From Thermoleophilia bacterium (GTDB taxonomy: Bacteria; Actinomycetota; Thermoleophilia; RBG-16-64-13): DNA of 10,418 nt. How positions within the stretch are numbered: position 1 is the stretch's first letter; the number at the start of each line of letters is the position of its first letter. Below the pieces are notes generated by a model, which saw only the letters and a program-made list of their open reading frames with translations, ran no database searches and was not told the origin of the DNA. A program made the position numbers and the translations under genes. Where the stretch lies: the NCBI GenBank assembly GCA_016929985.1, contig JAFGIH010000044.1, positions 1 to 10,418 on the forward strand, given 5' to 3'. Below are positions 1 through 6,307 of this stretch, one piece after another.

Positions 1-1081
1 CCACGGGAACCACGACCGCCGTCACGTGCAATAGCGTGACCCCCATAGCCAGACTGGGCGCGATATCCTCGGGGACGGCTATCTTGCGCAGATAGGTGGA
101 CGCCCCGATGGTGGAGAACGGGAAGATGAAAGAGTAGACGACGTAGAAGAAGCAGGCCAGATACACGTTGTTCGACAAAGCGTACCCGGCCAGAGCGATC
201 ACGTAGCCGACGTTGATAGACTGCAGCACCCGTCGCTCGCCCAGCCGGTCGATCAGCCGCCCCAGATACGGCGAAGAGAATATGCCGATGACGGTCACGA
301 TCATCAGCAACACCGAGATGTCTTCCACCTGCATCTCGAACCGGTTCACGAGGACCCAAAGGCCGAATGAGAAGAAGATCTGCTGCCGGATGCCGTCAAG
401 GACGTTCAGCCTGTAATACCAGCGGTAGTCCCGACGCCACACGATCCGTGCTGGCGTAGCGGCGACCTTGCGCAATTGGCCTTCATAGAGGTCTGGAAAC
501 CGGAAGATGGCGACGGCACCGGCGAAGGCCGCGATCCCGCACATGATGAACGTCCACCGGTACGAGAGCAGCGCGTATCTGAAGATGAAGAAGACCAGGA
601 TGAGGGCCGCGAACGTTCCCGCCTGGGCGTACGCCCCCATGCGGCCGAGCACGTGACCGCTCCGTTCCTGAGTAGTCAGGCTCATCCCCAGTGAGAACTG
701 GGTCTGAAACACGATATGCATTCCAAAGCTGCTGACCAGGATCCACGGGATGATCGAGCCAAAACCGCTTGCGAAGCCGAACAACGCATACCCAACCGCG
801 AGCAGAACCATGGCGGCTGCGGTCAGCCTGGGTATCGATACGCGGTAGAGCACCGCCATCAAAGCAATGAGTAGGAGTCCGCCCACCTCGCGGATGGCGG
901 TCATGTAGCCGAACTGCGGCCCCGTGAAATGAAGGACGTCCGCAAAGAAGTTGGTTATGACGTTGTTGTTGACGCTGTTGGCGAAGCCGTACGCCACCTG
1001 CATGGTCGCGAGCATGATGAACCCGCAGCCTGCAGGGCTCTTCCATGATGACACGAGGCGGTCGGGGTTGGTGCGCAGCAT
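1..1081 (-). CDS. MFS transporter, truncated at window edge (C-terminus missing)
   Basis: Reading the minus strand from ATG at 1081 gives 360 codons open to the window edge. The product is very hydrophobic, with about 11 membrane segments, as expected for most of a 12-helix major facilitator protein in the inner membrane. A motif-A-like loop (PYLGRLIDRLGERRVL, near residues 272-287) marks the start of the second six-helix half. The matching loop in the first half (around REVGGLLLI...YRVSIPRL) is degenerate. Between the halves is a basic cytoplasmic loop (around RRDYRWYYRLN). The gene begins 8 bases after the aminotransferase stop, so it is probably the last or a late gene of the uup operon. 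A TTG at 1093, overlapping the upstream TGA, is an in-frame alternative start that would add four residues. Substrate is unknown; the neighbouring aminotransferase hints at an amino acid or derivative (inference). Confidence 0.88.
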   Translation of the reverse strand, partial: MLRTNPDRLVSSWKSPAGCGFIMLATMQVAYGFANSVNNNVITNFFADVLHFTGPQFGYMTAIREVGGLLLIALMAVLYRVSIPRLTAAAMVLLAVGYALFGFASGFGSIIPWILVSSFGMHIVFQTQFSLGMSLTTQERSGHVLGRMGAYAQAGTFAALILVFFIFRYALLSYRWTFIMCGIAAFAGAVAIFRFPDLYEGQLRKVAATPARIVWRRDYRWYYRLNVLDGIRQQIFFSFGLWVLVNRFEMQVEDISVLLMIVTVIGIFSSPYLGRLIDRLGERRVLQSINVGYVIALAGYALSNNVYLACFFYVVYSFIFPFSTIGASTYLRKIAVPEDIAPSLAMGVTLLHVTAVVVPV

Positions 1082-1089
1082 ATTGTCCG

Positions 1090-2277
1090 TCAATATAGCG
1101 TGCCGGCGCTCAAGATGCTGCTCAGCCCCCTGACCAGCCGACGCACCCCCTCCGCCACCGTATCCTGGGTGAGCGCTCCGTACGACACGCGCAGATAGCA
1201 GCCCTGGCTGAGTCCGAACGTGGTCCCTGGGATGACCGCCACCCCGAACTCCCGCACCAGGCGCTCGACCAGCGCCATGGGCTCCACGGATGTGTCCACA
1301 CGAAGCAGTACGTAGAAGGCGCCCTCCGCGGCGGGAACGGTGCAGATGTCCCGGATGCCGTCCAGCTCCTCTAGAACATGCTCCCGCACCACGGCGATAG
1401 AGGCCAGCTTCGAACGACAGTAGCGGCTACCGGCGCGCAGCGCGCCCACGGCCGCATATTGAGAGACGACCGGCGCGCAGATGAGCAGAGTGTCTTGGAT
1501 CTTCTCCACCGACTCGAACAGATGGTTTGGTATGACCATGTAGCCAATACGCCAACTGGCGAACCCGTAGGCCTTCGAAAGCGAGAAGAGCGAGATCGTG
1601 TGAGCGGCGCTTCCCTCGATGGACCCTGGCGAGAAGTGACACGCGTCGCCGTAGGTGAAGTACTCGTAGGCCTCGTCATTGATGTGGTAGAGGCCATGGC
1701 TGCGGCAGATCTCGTTGACCTCCCGTAACGCGGACTCCTCGTACACCGCTCCGGACGGATTGTTTGGCGAGATAGTGACCACAGCCCGTGTCTTCGGGGT
1801 GATGGCCCGGCGGATGGCATCCGGTTTGAGACGATAATGGTCGTCCGTTTCCACGGAAACCGGGCGACAGCCGGCCATGGTGATAGCCATCTCGTGGTTG
1901 AAGTAGTAGGGAGTCTGAAGAATGACCTCGTCTCCGGGATCTGTGACTGCCAAGAGCGCGTTCACAAAGGCCAGATTCGCGCCCGCCGTCACCACGATGG
2001 CGCTATCCGGACCCATACCGATGCGATTCTCGAGTCGTACCTTGGCCGTCAGCGCCTCGAGCAATGCTGGGATGCCATGCACGGGCTTGTACTTGTGGTT
2101 CTCCGGATCGGCCAGAAACGAACCGATCTCGTCGATCGCTTCTTGAGGGGGACCGTAATGGACGACCCCCTGCCCCAGGGAGATGGTACCGGGATGTGCG
2201 CGTATCAGCGCCGCGACGCTCGGGATGATGGGTATCTGCACCGCCTGCATGCGGAGGGGAAGATCCGGCGTTCCCAT
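1090..2277 (-). CDS. PLP-dependent class I/II aminotransferase
   Basis: This is a 395-residue fold-type I aminotransferase, the usual length for the family. Numbering from ATG 2277, visible landmarks are SLGQG near 33-37 in the substrate-gate region, the NNPSG motif (Asn173 binds the PLP O3'), NDEAY (Asp201 pairs with the pyridine nitrogen, Tyr204), SLSKAYGFASWRIGY with Lys235 as the Schiff-base lysine and Arg243 for PLP phosphate, and LRVSYG with Arg363 for the substrate alpha-carboxylate. All catalytic residues are present, so it should be active and cytoplasmic, transferring an amino group between an amino acid and a keto acid. Specificity (aspartate, aromatic, kynurenine-type or other) is not readable. 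An in-frame ATG at 2322 exists, but 2277 is preferred: it sits 8 bases after GGAG (2289-2286) and overlaps the uup stop as TGATG, a typical coupling arrangement. Confidence 0.93.
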   Translation of the reverse strand: MGTPDLPLRMQAVQIPIIPSVAALIRAHPGTISLGQGVVHYGPPQEAIDEIGSFLADPENHKYKPVHGIPALLEALTAKVRLENRIGMGPDSAIVVTAGANLAFVNALLAVTDPGDEVILQTPYYFNHEMAITMAGCRPVSVETDDHYRLKPDAIRRAITPKTRAVVTISPNNPSGAVYEESALREVNEICRSHGLYHINDEAYEYFTYGDACHFSPGSIEGSAAHTISLFSLSKAYGFASWRIGYMVIPNHLFESVEKIQDTLLICAPVVSQYAAVGALRAGSRYCRSKLASIAVVREHVLEELDGIRDICTVPAAEGAFYVLLRVDTSVEPMALVERLVREFGVAVIPGTTFGLSQGCYLRVSYGALTQDTVAEGVRRLVRGLSSILSAGTLY

Positions 2278-4178
2278 CACGAGCGCTCCAGCGATTCCCT
2301 GAGAGTCTCCAGGCGCTCCCATGACGAATACGCCTCCTCAAGTTCCGTTTGGAGGACCTCCAAGCGCGCGTTGGCCTCAGCGACCCGGACCGGATCGTTC
2401 GCGGCGTAGAACTGCGCCGAACTTAGGGCGCCGATGAGCTCCGCCTGCTCATTTTCGAGAGCTTGGATCCTTTCCGGCAGCGCTTCGAGCTCCCTGACCT
2501 CCTTGAAGGAGAGCTTGCGCTTCGCCTGTGGGGACCGCGTACGCGCCGGTTTGGGATCCGTGGCGCTGGACCGCTGACGAGCGGTGTCGCCGCGGTTTCG
2601 GAGCCAGTCGTCGTAGCCTCCCACGTACTCCGCAAGCCGTCCACCTCCCTCGAAAACGATCGTGGAGGTGACCACGTTGTTGAGGAAAGCCCGGTCGTGG
2701 CTCACGAGTAGGATGGTGCCGCCGTATGTTAGAAGACGCTCCTCCAGGAGCGACAGCGTCTCCATATCGAGGTCGTTGGTCGGCTCGTCCAGCACGAGCA
2801 CGTTGGACGGAAGGCTGAACAGCCTCGCCAGGAGCAGGCGGTTGCGCTCTCCACCCGACAGCAGGCGGACTGGGGCCCGTATCTGGTCGAGCGAGAAGAG
2901 AAAGTCCTCCAGGTAACCGACGACATGCCGGGTCTTGTCTCCTATTCGCACGGTATCTCCCCCGTCGGCCACACTCTCTCTCACGGTCCGGTTGCCGTTG
3001 AGCTGTGCCCGAAGCTGGTCGAAGTAGGCGATCTGCAGCGCCGACCCCAGACGGACCCGGCCCTTCTGAGGCGTCAGCTCGCCAAGCAGGACCCGGAGCA
3101 ACGTGGTCTTGCCCGATCCGTTGGGCCCGATGATGCCGACCCTATCGCCGCGGATGATGGTGGTGGAGAATCCGTCGATGATGCTTCTGTCACCGTAGGA
3201 GAACGAGATCTTCTCGGCATCGGCCACCAGCCGCCCGCTCCGCTCGGCCTCCGCTATGCTGAATCGGGCATTGCCGATGCGCTCTCTCCGCAGATCCCGC
3301 TCCACCCGGAGCTGCTCCAGAGCGCGCACTCTCCCTTCGTTGCGCGTGCGCCGAGCCTTGATGCCCTGACGGATCCACACCTCCTCTTTGGCAAGCTTTC
3401 GATCGAACTCCCGCCACGAGATGTCCTCGGAATCGAGCATGGCCTGCCGGCGTTCCAGGTAGGTATCGTGGTCGCAGTCGAAGGACAGCAGACGACCCCG
3501 GTCGATCTCCACGATGCGGGTCGCCATCCGCTGCAGAAAAGCGCGATCGTGGGTGACGAAGATCAGCGTCTTGCCGAACCGGAGCAAGAAGTCCTCCAAC
3601 CACACGATGGAATCGATGTCCAGGTGGTTGGTAGGCTCGTCGAGCAGCAGGATGTCGGGGTCTCCGGCGAGAGCCCTGGCAAGAAAGACTCTGCGTTTCA
3701 GACCGGCTGAGAGTAGCCGGAACTCCGCGTCGCCATCCAGGTCCACCCATCCCATAACGGTCTGGACCCGCTGATGAAGATGCCAAGCGCCGGTCGTCTC
3801 CAAGCGGTGCTGCACGCGTTCGAGGTCCTTGAGGAGAGCTGCGCCGCGTTGGGCCACTCCAACGGTGAGCTCGTGGTACTCGCGCAACAGGTCCAGATGC
3901 TCTTGTCCGCCCGAGGCCACCACCTCGTAGACAGTACCGGGCAGATGGTCCGGCACGTCCTGAGGGAGCAGCCCTACCCGTATCGCGGTGGCCCTCACGA
4001 TCTCGCCCGAGTCGGGAGAGACGTCGCCGTTCAACATCTTGAGCAAGGTGGACTTGCCCGCCCCGTTACGGCCGAGCAGACCGATACGCTCACCCACCTC
4101 GACCGAGAGTGTCGCTCCGTCTAGAAGAAGCGGCCCGCCCAGGCTGAGCGAGATGTCATGGATCCAAATCTGGGGCAT
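2277..4178 (-). CDS. uup: ABC-F family ATPase Uup
   Basis: This 633-residue soluble protein has two ABC ATPase domains and no membrane segment, typical of ABC-F proteins. Domain 1: Walker A GRNGAGKST (36-44), signature LSAGLKRR (156-163), Walker B DILLLDEPTNHLD (175-187), switch His210. The linker (about 240-320) contains WIRQGIKARRTRNEGRVRAL (268-287), a stretch characteristic of Uup. Domain 2: Walker A GPNGSGKTT (351-359), LSGGERNRLLLARL (440-453), Walker B VLVLDEPTNDLD (460-471), switch His494. The C-terminal 550-633 is charged and helical, with KRKLSFKEVRELEALPERI, matching the Uup coiled-coil domain. Known family roles are acting at the ribosomal E site and nucleic-acid or transposon-excision phenotypes. 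The first signature has Ala for the second Gly of LSGG. Start ATG 4178 follows AAGGA (4189-4185) by 6 bases. It is the first gene of the minus-strand cluster. Confidence 0.93.
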   Translation of the reverse strand: MPQIWIHDISLSLGGPLLLDGATLSVEVGERIGLLGRNGAGKSTLLKMLNGDVSPDSGEIVRATAIRVGLLPQDVPDHLPGTVYEVVASGGQEHLDLLREYHELTVGVAQRGAALLKDLERVQHRLETTGAWHLHQRVQTVMGWVDLDGDAEFRLLSAGLKRRVFLARALAGDPDILLLDEPTNHLDIDSIVWLEDFLLRFGKTLIFVTHDRAFLQRMATRIVEIDRGRLLSFDCDHDTYLERRQAMLDSEDISWREFDRKLAKEEVWIRQGIKARRTRNEGRVRALEQLRVERDLRRERIGNARFSIAEAERSGRLVADAEKISFSYGDRSIIDGFSTTIIRGDRVGIIGPNGSGKTTLLRVLLGELTPQKGRVRLGSALQIAYFDQLRAQLNGNRTVRESVADGGDTVRIGDKTRHVVGYLEDFLFSLDQIRAPVRLLSGGERNRLLLARLFSLPSNVLVLDEPTNDLDMETLSLLEERLLTYGGTILLVSHDRAFLNNVVTSTIVFEGGGRLAEYVGGYDDWLRNRGDTARQRSSATDPKPARTRSPQAKRKLSFKEVRELEALPERIQALENEQAELIGALSSAQFYAANDPVRVAEANARLEVLQTELEEAYSSWERLETLRESLERS

Positions 4179-4234
4179 CAGCGGTCCTTGAGCTTCTCAC
4201 ACGGGTTCTCCGGTACTGCGATAAGGTAGACGGC
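4179..4234. promoter_or_regulatory. Divergent intergenic region between uup and the small protein
   Basis: Only 56 bases separate the two divergent start codons, and both ribosome binding sites lie inside (AAGGA for uup at 4189-4185, AAGGT at 4223-4227). Promoters for both directions must therefore overlap here or extend into the opposite gene. I see no convincing -35/-10 pair in either direction. The assignment as a promoter region rests on gene arrangement alone. Confidence 0.35.
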
Positions 4235-4504
4235 ATGACTGATGATACAAGACAGCCGCCCGAGGAACCCGCGCAACTCGCGCTGGACGCGACCGTCACC
4301 GGACCAGGCATGCGCACGGCCGACCCCTACGAACCGGGAACCCAGTTGAAGATCGAAGGCGAACGAGGGATCTTCATATATAGATACGCGACTGTCAGCA
4401 GCACCGGCCTTGTAAGCCTGCACCTCACCAGGGAGGGCATGGCGCGGGCCGTGCGGCCCGACCAGGCGCGCCCGATGAAGAGACCCCGGCAGCGGATGCC
4501 CTAA
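4235..4504 (+). CDS. Small conserved-looking hypothetical protein (89 aa)
   Basis: I do not recognise a named family with certainty. The 89-residue product has an acidic, disordered first third, then a compact beta-rich core (YEPGTQLKIEGERGIFIYRY at 32-51, followed by alternating hydrophobic residues TVSSTGLVSLHL), and a basic tail ending PMKRPRQRMP. The core looks like a small SH3/KOW-like barrel of the kind seen in short actinobacterial proteins; that is inference from pattern only. It has no signal peptide or membrane helix, so it is probably cytoplasmic, and the basic tail could bind nucleic acid. AAGGT at 4223-4227 lies 7 bases before the ATG, a good ribosome binding site. It is transcribed divergently from uup across only 56 bases. 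An opposite-strand frame over the same bases is less protein-like. Confidence 0.62.
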   Translation: MTDDTRQPPEEPAQLALDATVTGPGMRTADPYEPGTQLKIEGERGIFIYRYATVSSTGLVSLHLTREGMARAVRPDQARPMKRPRQRMP

Positions 4505-4603
4505 AGCCAGTCGACTGTCTCCTGACCCAGACGTGCATGCATCGGCCTCACGCCGGGTACCTCCATCCTCAAATCCCTGAAGACGAGCATGGAGGTATGC
4601 AGA
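4505..4603. other. Short intergenic region before the L,D-transpeptidase gene
   Basis: This gap of about 100 bases contains a 10-bp perfect palindrome CAGTCGACTG (4508-4517) just after the small-gene stop, and TGCATGCA (4534-4541). Neither is followed by a T-run, so neither looks like an intrinsic terminator. No clear promoter is visible. The next gene may be read through from the small protein gene or use a promoter I cannot recognise. Confidence 0.4.
4591..4596 (+). promoter_or_regulatory. Perfect Shine-Dalgarno that decides the transpeptidase start
   Basis: GGAGGT lies 7 bases upstream of an in-frame GTG at 4604. It overlaps the codons that follow the upstream ATG at 4589, which itself has no comparable ribosome binding site. 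This favours GTG 4604 as the real start, removing five residues (MEVCR) from the longest reading. Confidence 0.72.
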
Positions 4604-5914
4604 GTGCGGCCGAGCTCCACAAGACCAGCCGGGAGGCCGGGAAGCCGGCCGTTCGCCGCAACAGTCGCAGCCCTACTGGCCTTCCTAGTCGTTGCGCTTG
4701 CGCCATCTACCGCGCACGCGCTCCCCTATCCCGATCTGAGTGGAGACGAATGGTATATCGAGGCGCTACAGGACCTTTCAGATGAAGGAGTGATACACGG
4801 GCGGGCCGACGGGACCTTCGGCCCCTATGACCCCATCAGCCGCGCAGAGTTCAGTGCTATGCTCGCAGACCTACTCGACTTGACTCCGGGAGAGTCTCAT
4901 CCGTTCACAGACTTTCCCGCGGGCTCCTGGTACGAACCGGCAGTGGCGGCCCTCTGCCAAACCGGCCTCGCAAACGGTGTCTCTACCACAGCGTTCGACC
5001 CCGAAGGGACGATGTCACGCCAGCAGGCGGCGAGCCTGCTCATGCGGGCATTGGAGTATCGCCACAGCGTGCAACCTGTCGAAGGGCTCGACCTCACGCT
5101 CGGCGCCGAGGAAGTCGACTTCTGGCTGCAGCGATTCGGAGACCGGCAGCTCATCGCCGAAGTACACCGAGCCTCAGTCGCCAACGCCTATCGCCTCCAG
5201 ATAGTGTCCGGCCGGCTCGACGGCCTCTTCTATCCGCTGGACCAGGTGACGCGCTCCCAGAGCGTGGGCATGCTCTACGCAACGCTGGTGAAGATCCCTG
5301 TGGCTCTTGCGGAGCCACCACCCCCCGCTCCTTCCTATCTATCCTATCCCGACGCGGCCTTGGGTAGCCAAGGCGCCCACGTGCTGTGGCTGGAACAGCG
5401 GCTGACCGAGCTGACCTACCGGCCGGGTCCCGTCGACGGTGTTTTCGACCACCGCACCAACCAGGCGGTCATCGCTTTTCAGAAGTGGGAAGGCCTCCAA
5501 CGCAACGGCATGGTGGACCGCCAGGTGTGGACCCGGCTACAGGCGGCTGCGAGGCCGCATCCTAATCGAACCGGCTCGGGTATCTGGATCGAGGTGAACC
5601 TCACCAAGCAGGTCTTCCTATACGTGCAGAACGGCACCGTGACACGAACGCTGCCGACATCCACCGGCAGGAGCTTCACCTACCGTTCGACGCCGTACAC
5701 CGTGCAGCGCAAACCCATCGCCGACGGACCTCGGTACAGGGCGCTCTACCTCAATCCGGGGAACGTTCTTGCCATTCACGGCTATCCTTCCGTCCCGGTC
5801 TACCCGGCCAGCGATGGATGTATCCGCCTGCCCAAGTGGGACATGGACGATCTGCGGGCTAACGATCCGCATGACCCCATGATCCCGGACGGAACGAAGG
5901 TCTATATCCGGTAG
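4604..5914 (+). CDS. Secreted SLH-domain / peptidoglycan-binding L,D-transpeptidase (YkuD)
   Basis: Numbered from GTG 4604, this is a 436-residue exported enzyme. Residues 1-39 form a signal peptide: basic start, hydrophobic FAATVAALLAFLVVALAP, cleavage after AHA. Two clear SLH repeats follow (about 42-92 with WYIEAL and GTFGPYDPISRAEF; about 100-150 with WYEPAV and AFDPEGTMSRQQAA), then a diverged third (about 160-230, FYPLDQVTRSQSV). SLH domains anchor proteins to the wall. A proline-rich linker (AEPPPPAPSY) leads to a PG_binding_1 domain (about 249-313: LGSQGAHVLWLEQRL, VDGVFDHRTNQAVIAFQ). The YkuD domain (about 326-435) has His392 in AIHGY and catalytic Cys406 in SDGCIRL. It should cross-link peptidoglycan 3-3 or attach proteins to the wall. 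The usual His of SHGC is Asp404. An alternative ATG lies at 4589. Confidence 0.92.
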   Translation: MRPSSTRPAGRPGSRPFAATVAALLAFLVVALAPSTAHALPYPDLSGDEWYIEALQDLSDEGVIHGRADGTFGPYDPISRAEFSAMLADLLDLTPGESHPFTDFPAGSWYEPAVAALCQTGLANGVSTTAFDPEGTMSRQQAASLLMRALEYRHSVQPVEGLDLTLGAEEVDFWLQRFGDRQLIAEVHRASVANAYRLQIVSGRLDGLFYPLDQVTRSQSVGMLYATLVKIPVALAEPPPPAPSYLSYPDAALGSQGAHVLWLEQRLTELTYRPGPVDGVFDHRTNQAVIAFQKWEGLQRNGMVDRQVWTRLQAAARPHPNRTGSGIWIEVNLTKQVFLYVQNGTVTRTLPTSTGRSFTYRSTPYTVQRKPIADGPRYRALYLNPGNVLAIHGYPSVPVYPASDGCIRLPKWDMDDLRANDPHDPMIPDGTKVYIR

Positions 5915-5944
5915 GGAAGCTGCACGCTGCCCGAGCTCGGCGCC

Positions 5945-6084
5945 GATAACGTGAGATTCGCGAGCACGGCCGCGACCCAAACCTATCCGGAGGCAAGCGG
6001 TGGAATGATGCACGAGGCAGCGGCGTCTATCTCTACGGGACTACCACGGCGACGGTGTCTGATTGCGTCCTCACAAAGAACGGG
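5945..6084 (+). pseudogene. Possible decayed fragment of a right-handed beta-helix protein
   Basis: In one frame 6010-6084 reads ARGSGVYLYGTTTATVSDC then VLTKNG. This pattern (G-x-G-V-Y-L-Y, T-rich turn, V-S-D-C-V-L-T-x-N-G) is like one coil of the repeats in pectate-lyase-like or polymorphic-outer-membrane-type beta-helix proteins. Just upstream, in a different frame, 5945-6010 reads NVRFASTAATQTYPEASGG, which also looks protein-like. No start codon with a ribosome binding site is visible, and the frame ends at TGA 6118. I read this as a frameshifted remnant of a larger surface protein. It is short, so chance is a real alternative. Confidence 0.28.
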
Positions 6085-6085
6085 C

Positions 6086-6125
6086 TGATTCTCTCGAGAA
6101 TCTTCAAAATGTGTAGTTGATTCTC
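6086..6125. repeat. Short hairpin with linked direct repeat
   Basis: GATTCTC (6087-6093) pairs with GAGAATC (6096-6102) across two bases, or as a 6-bp stem with a CTCG loop. TGATTCTC occurs at 6086-6093 and again at 6118-6125, 32 bases apart or about three helical turns. It could be a weak transcription-end hairpin, but there is no T-run, or a protein binding site near the candidate promoter. Confidence 0.35.
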
Positions 6126-6143
6126 CGAAAGTAGTGCTATTCT
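6117..6143 (+). promoter_or_regulatory. Candidate extended -10 promoter upstream of the EamA-family gene
   Basis: TTGATT (6117-6122) and TATTCT (6138-6143) are separated by 15 bases, shorter than the usual 17. The -10 is directly preceded by TGC, which makes it an extended -10 (TG-N-TATTCT) and could compensate. It lies in the AT-rich pocket of the intergenic region, about 165 bases before the GTG start at 6308. The copy of TGATTCTC at 6118-6125 overlaps its -35, so a bound protein there could affect transcription. Confidence 0.33.
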
Positions 6144-6285
6144 TGATTTGCCGTCTGTTGTATCGATGGAGGGGGTCCATCAAGTGGTCGATGGCAGCGT
6201 TAGCTTGCCTCCTGCCCTGGGCGAAGAACCTGGGGATCCTCTTGTCTCCTCACTGACCGTGGCCACCTCAGGCCTCGAATAGCGA

Positions 6286-6297
6286 CTCTCATGAGAG
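6286..6297. repeat. 12-bp perfect palindrome at the EamA-family ribosome binding site
   Basis: CTCTCATGAGAG is a perfect inverted repeat ending on the first base of the Shine-Dalgarno GAAGG (6297-6301). Its position would suit an operator or an RNA structure that masks the ribosome binding site. Twelve-base palindromes do arise by chance, so a function is not established. Confidence 0.3.
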
Positions 6298-6307
6298 AAG
6301 GCGGACA

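Larger units (their letters stand above)
5915..6307. other. Non-coding stretch of about 390 bases, lower GC in its middle
   Basis: No intact gene is supported here. The first half (to about 6084) contains phrases resembling a decayed beta-helix protein in shifted frames. From about 6085 to 6165 the sequence becomes visibly AT-richer than its surroundings and contains a hairpin, a direct repeat and a candidate promoter. The rest would be a leader of about 165 bases for the EamA-family gene. It includes a 38-codon open frame (6166-6282) without a ribosome binding site and a 12-bp palindrome at 6286-6297. No obvious intrinsic terminator follows the transpeptidase stop; CCGAGCTCGG (5931-5940) is palindromic but has no T-run. 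Confidence 0.6.

Noticed and set aside
483..1046. Minus-strand open frame of 187 codons over the MFS region
   Set aside because: It is rich in Arg, His and Gly without hydrophobic structure. The neighbouring frame from 1081 gives a clear membrane transporter open to the window edge.
2925..3710. Plus-strand open frame of 261 codons
   Set aside because: It lies entirely antisense to uup, whose domains are all accounted for, and is explained by third-position GC bias.
4178..4423. Minus-strand open frame whose stop overlaps the uup ATG (81 codons)
   Set aside because: The overlap looks like coupling, but the translation has no family-like pattern, and the plus-strand frame over the same bases has a better ribosome binding site and a protein-like core.
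5931..5940. CCGAGCTCGG as a terminator after the transpeptidase
   Set aside because: It is palindromic, but as a hairpin it has only a three-base stem and no following T-run.
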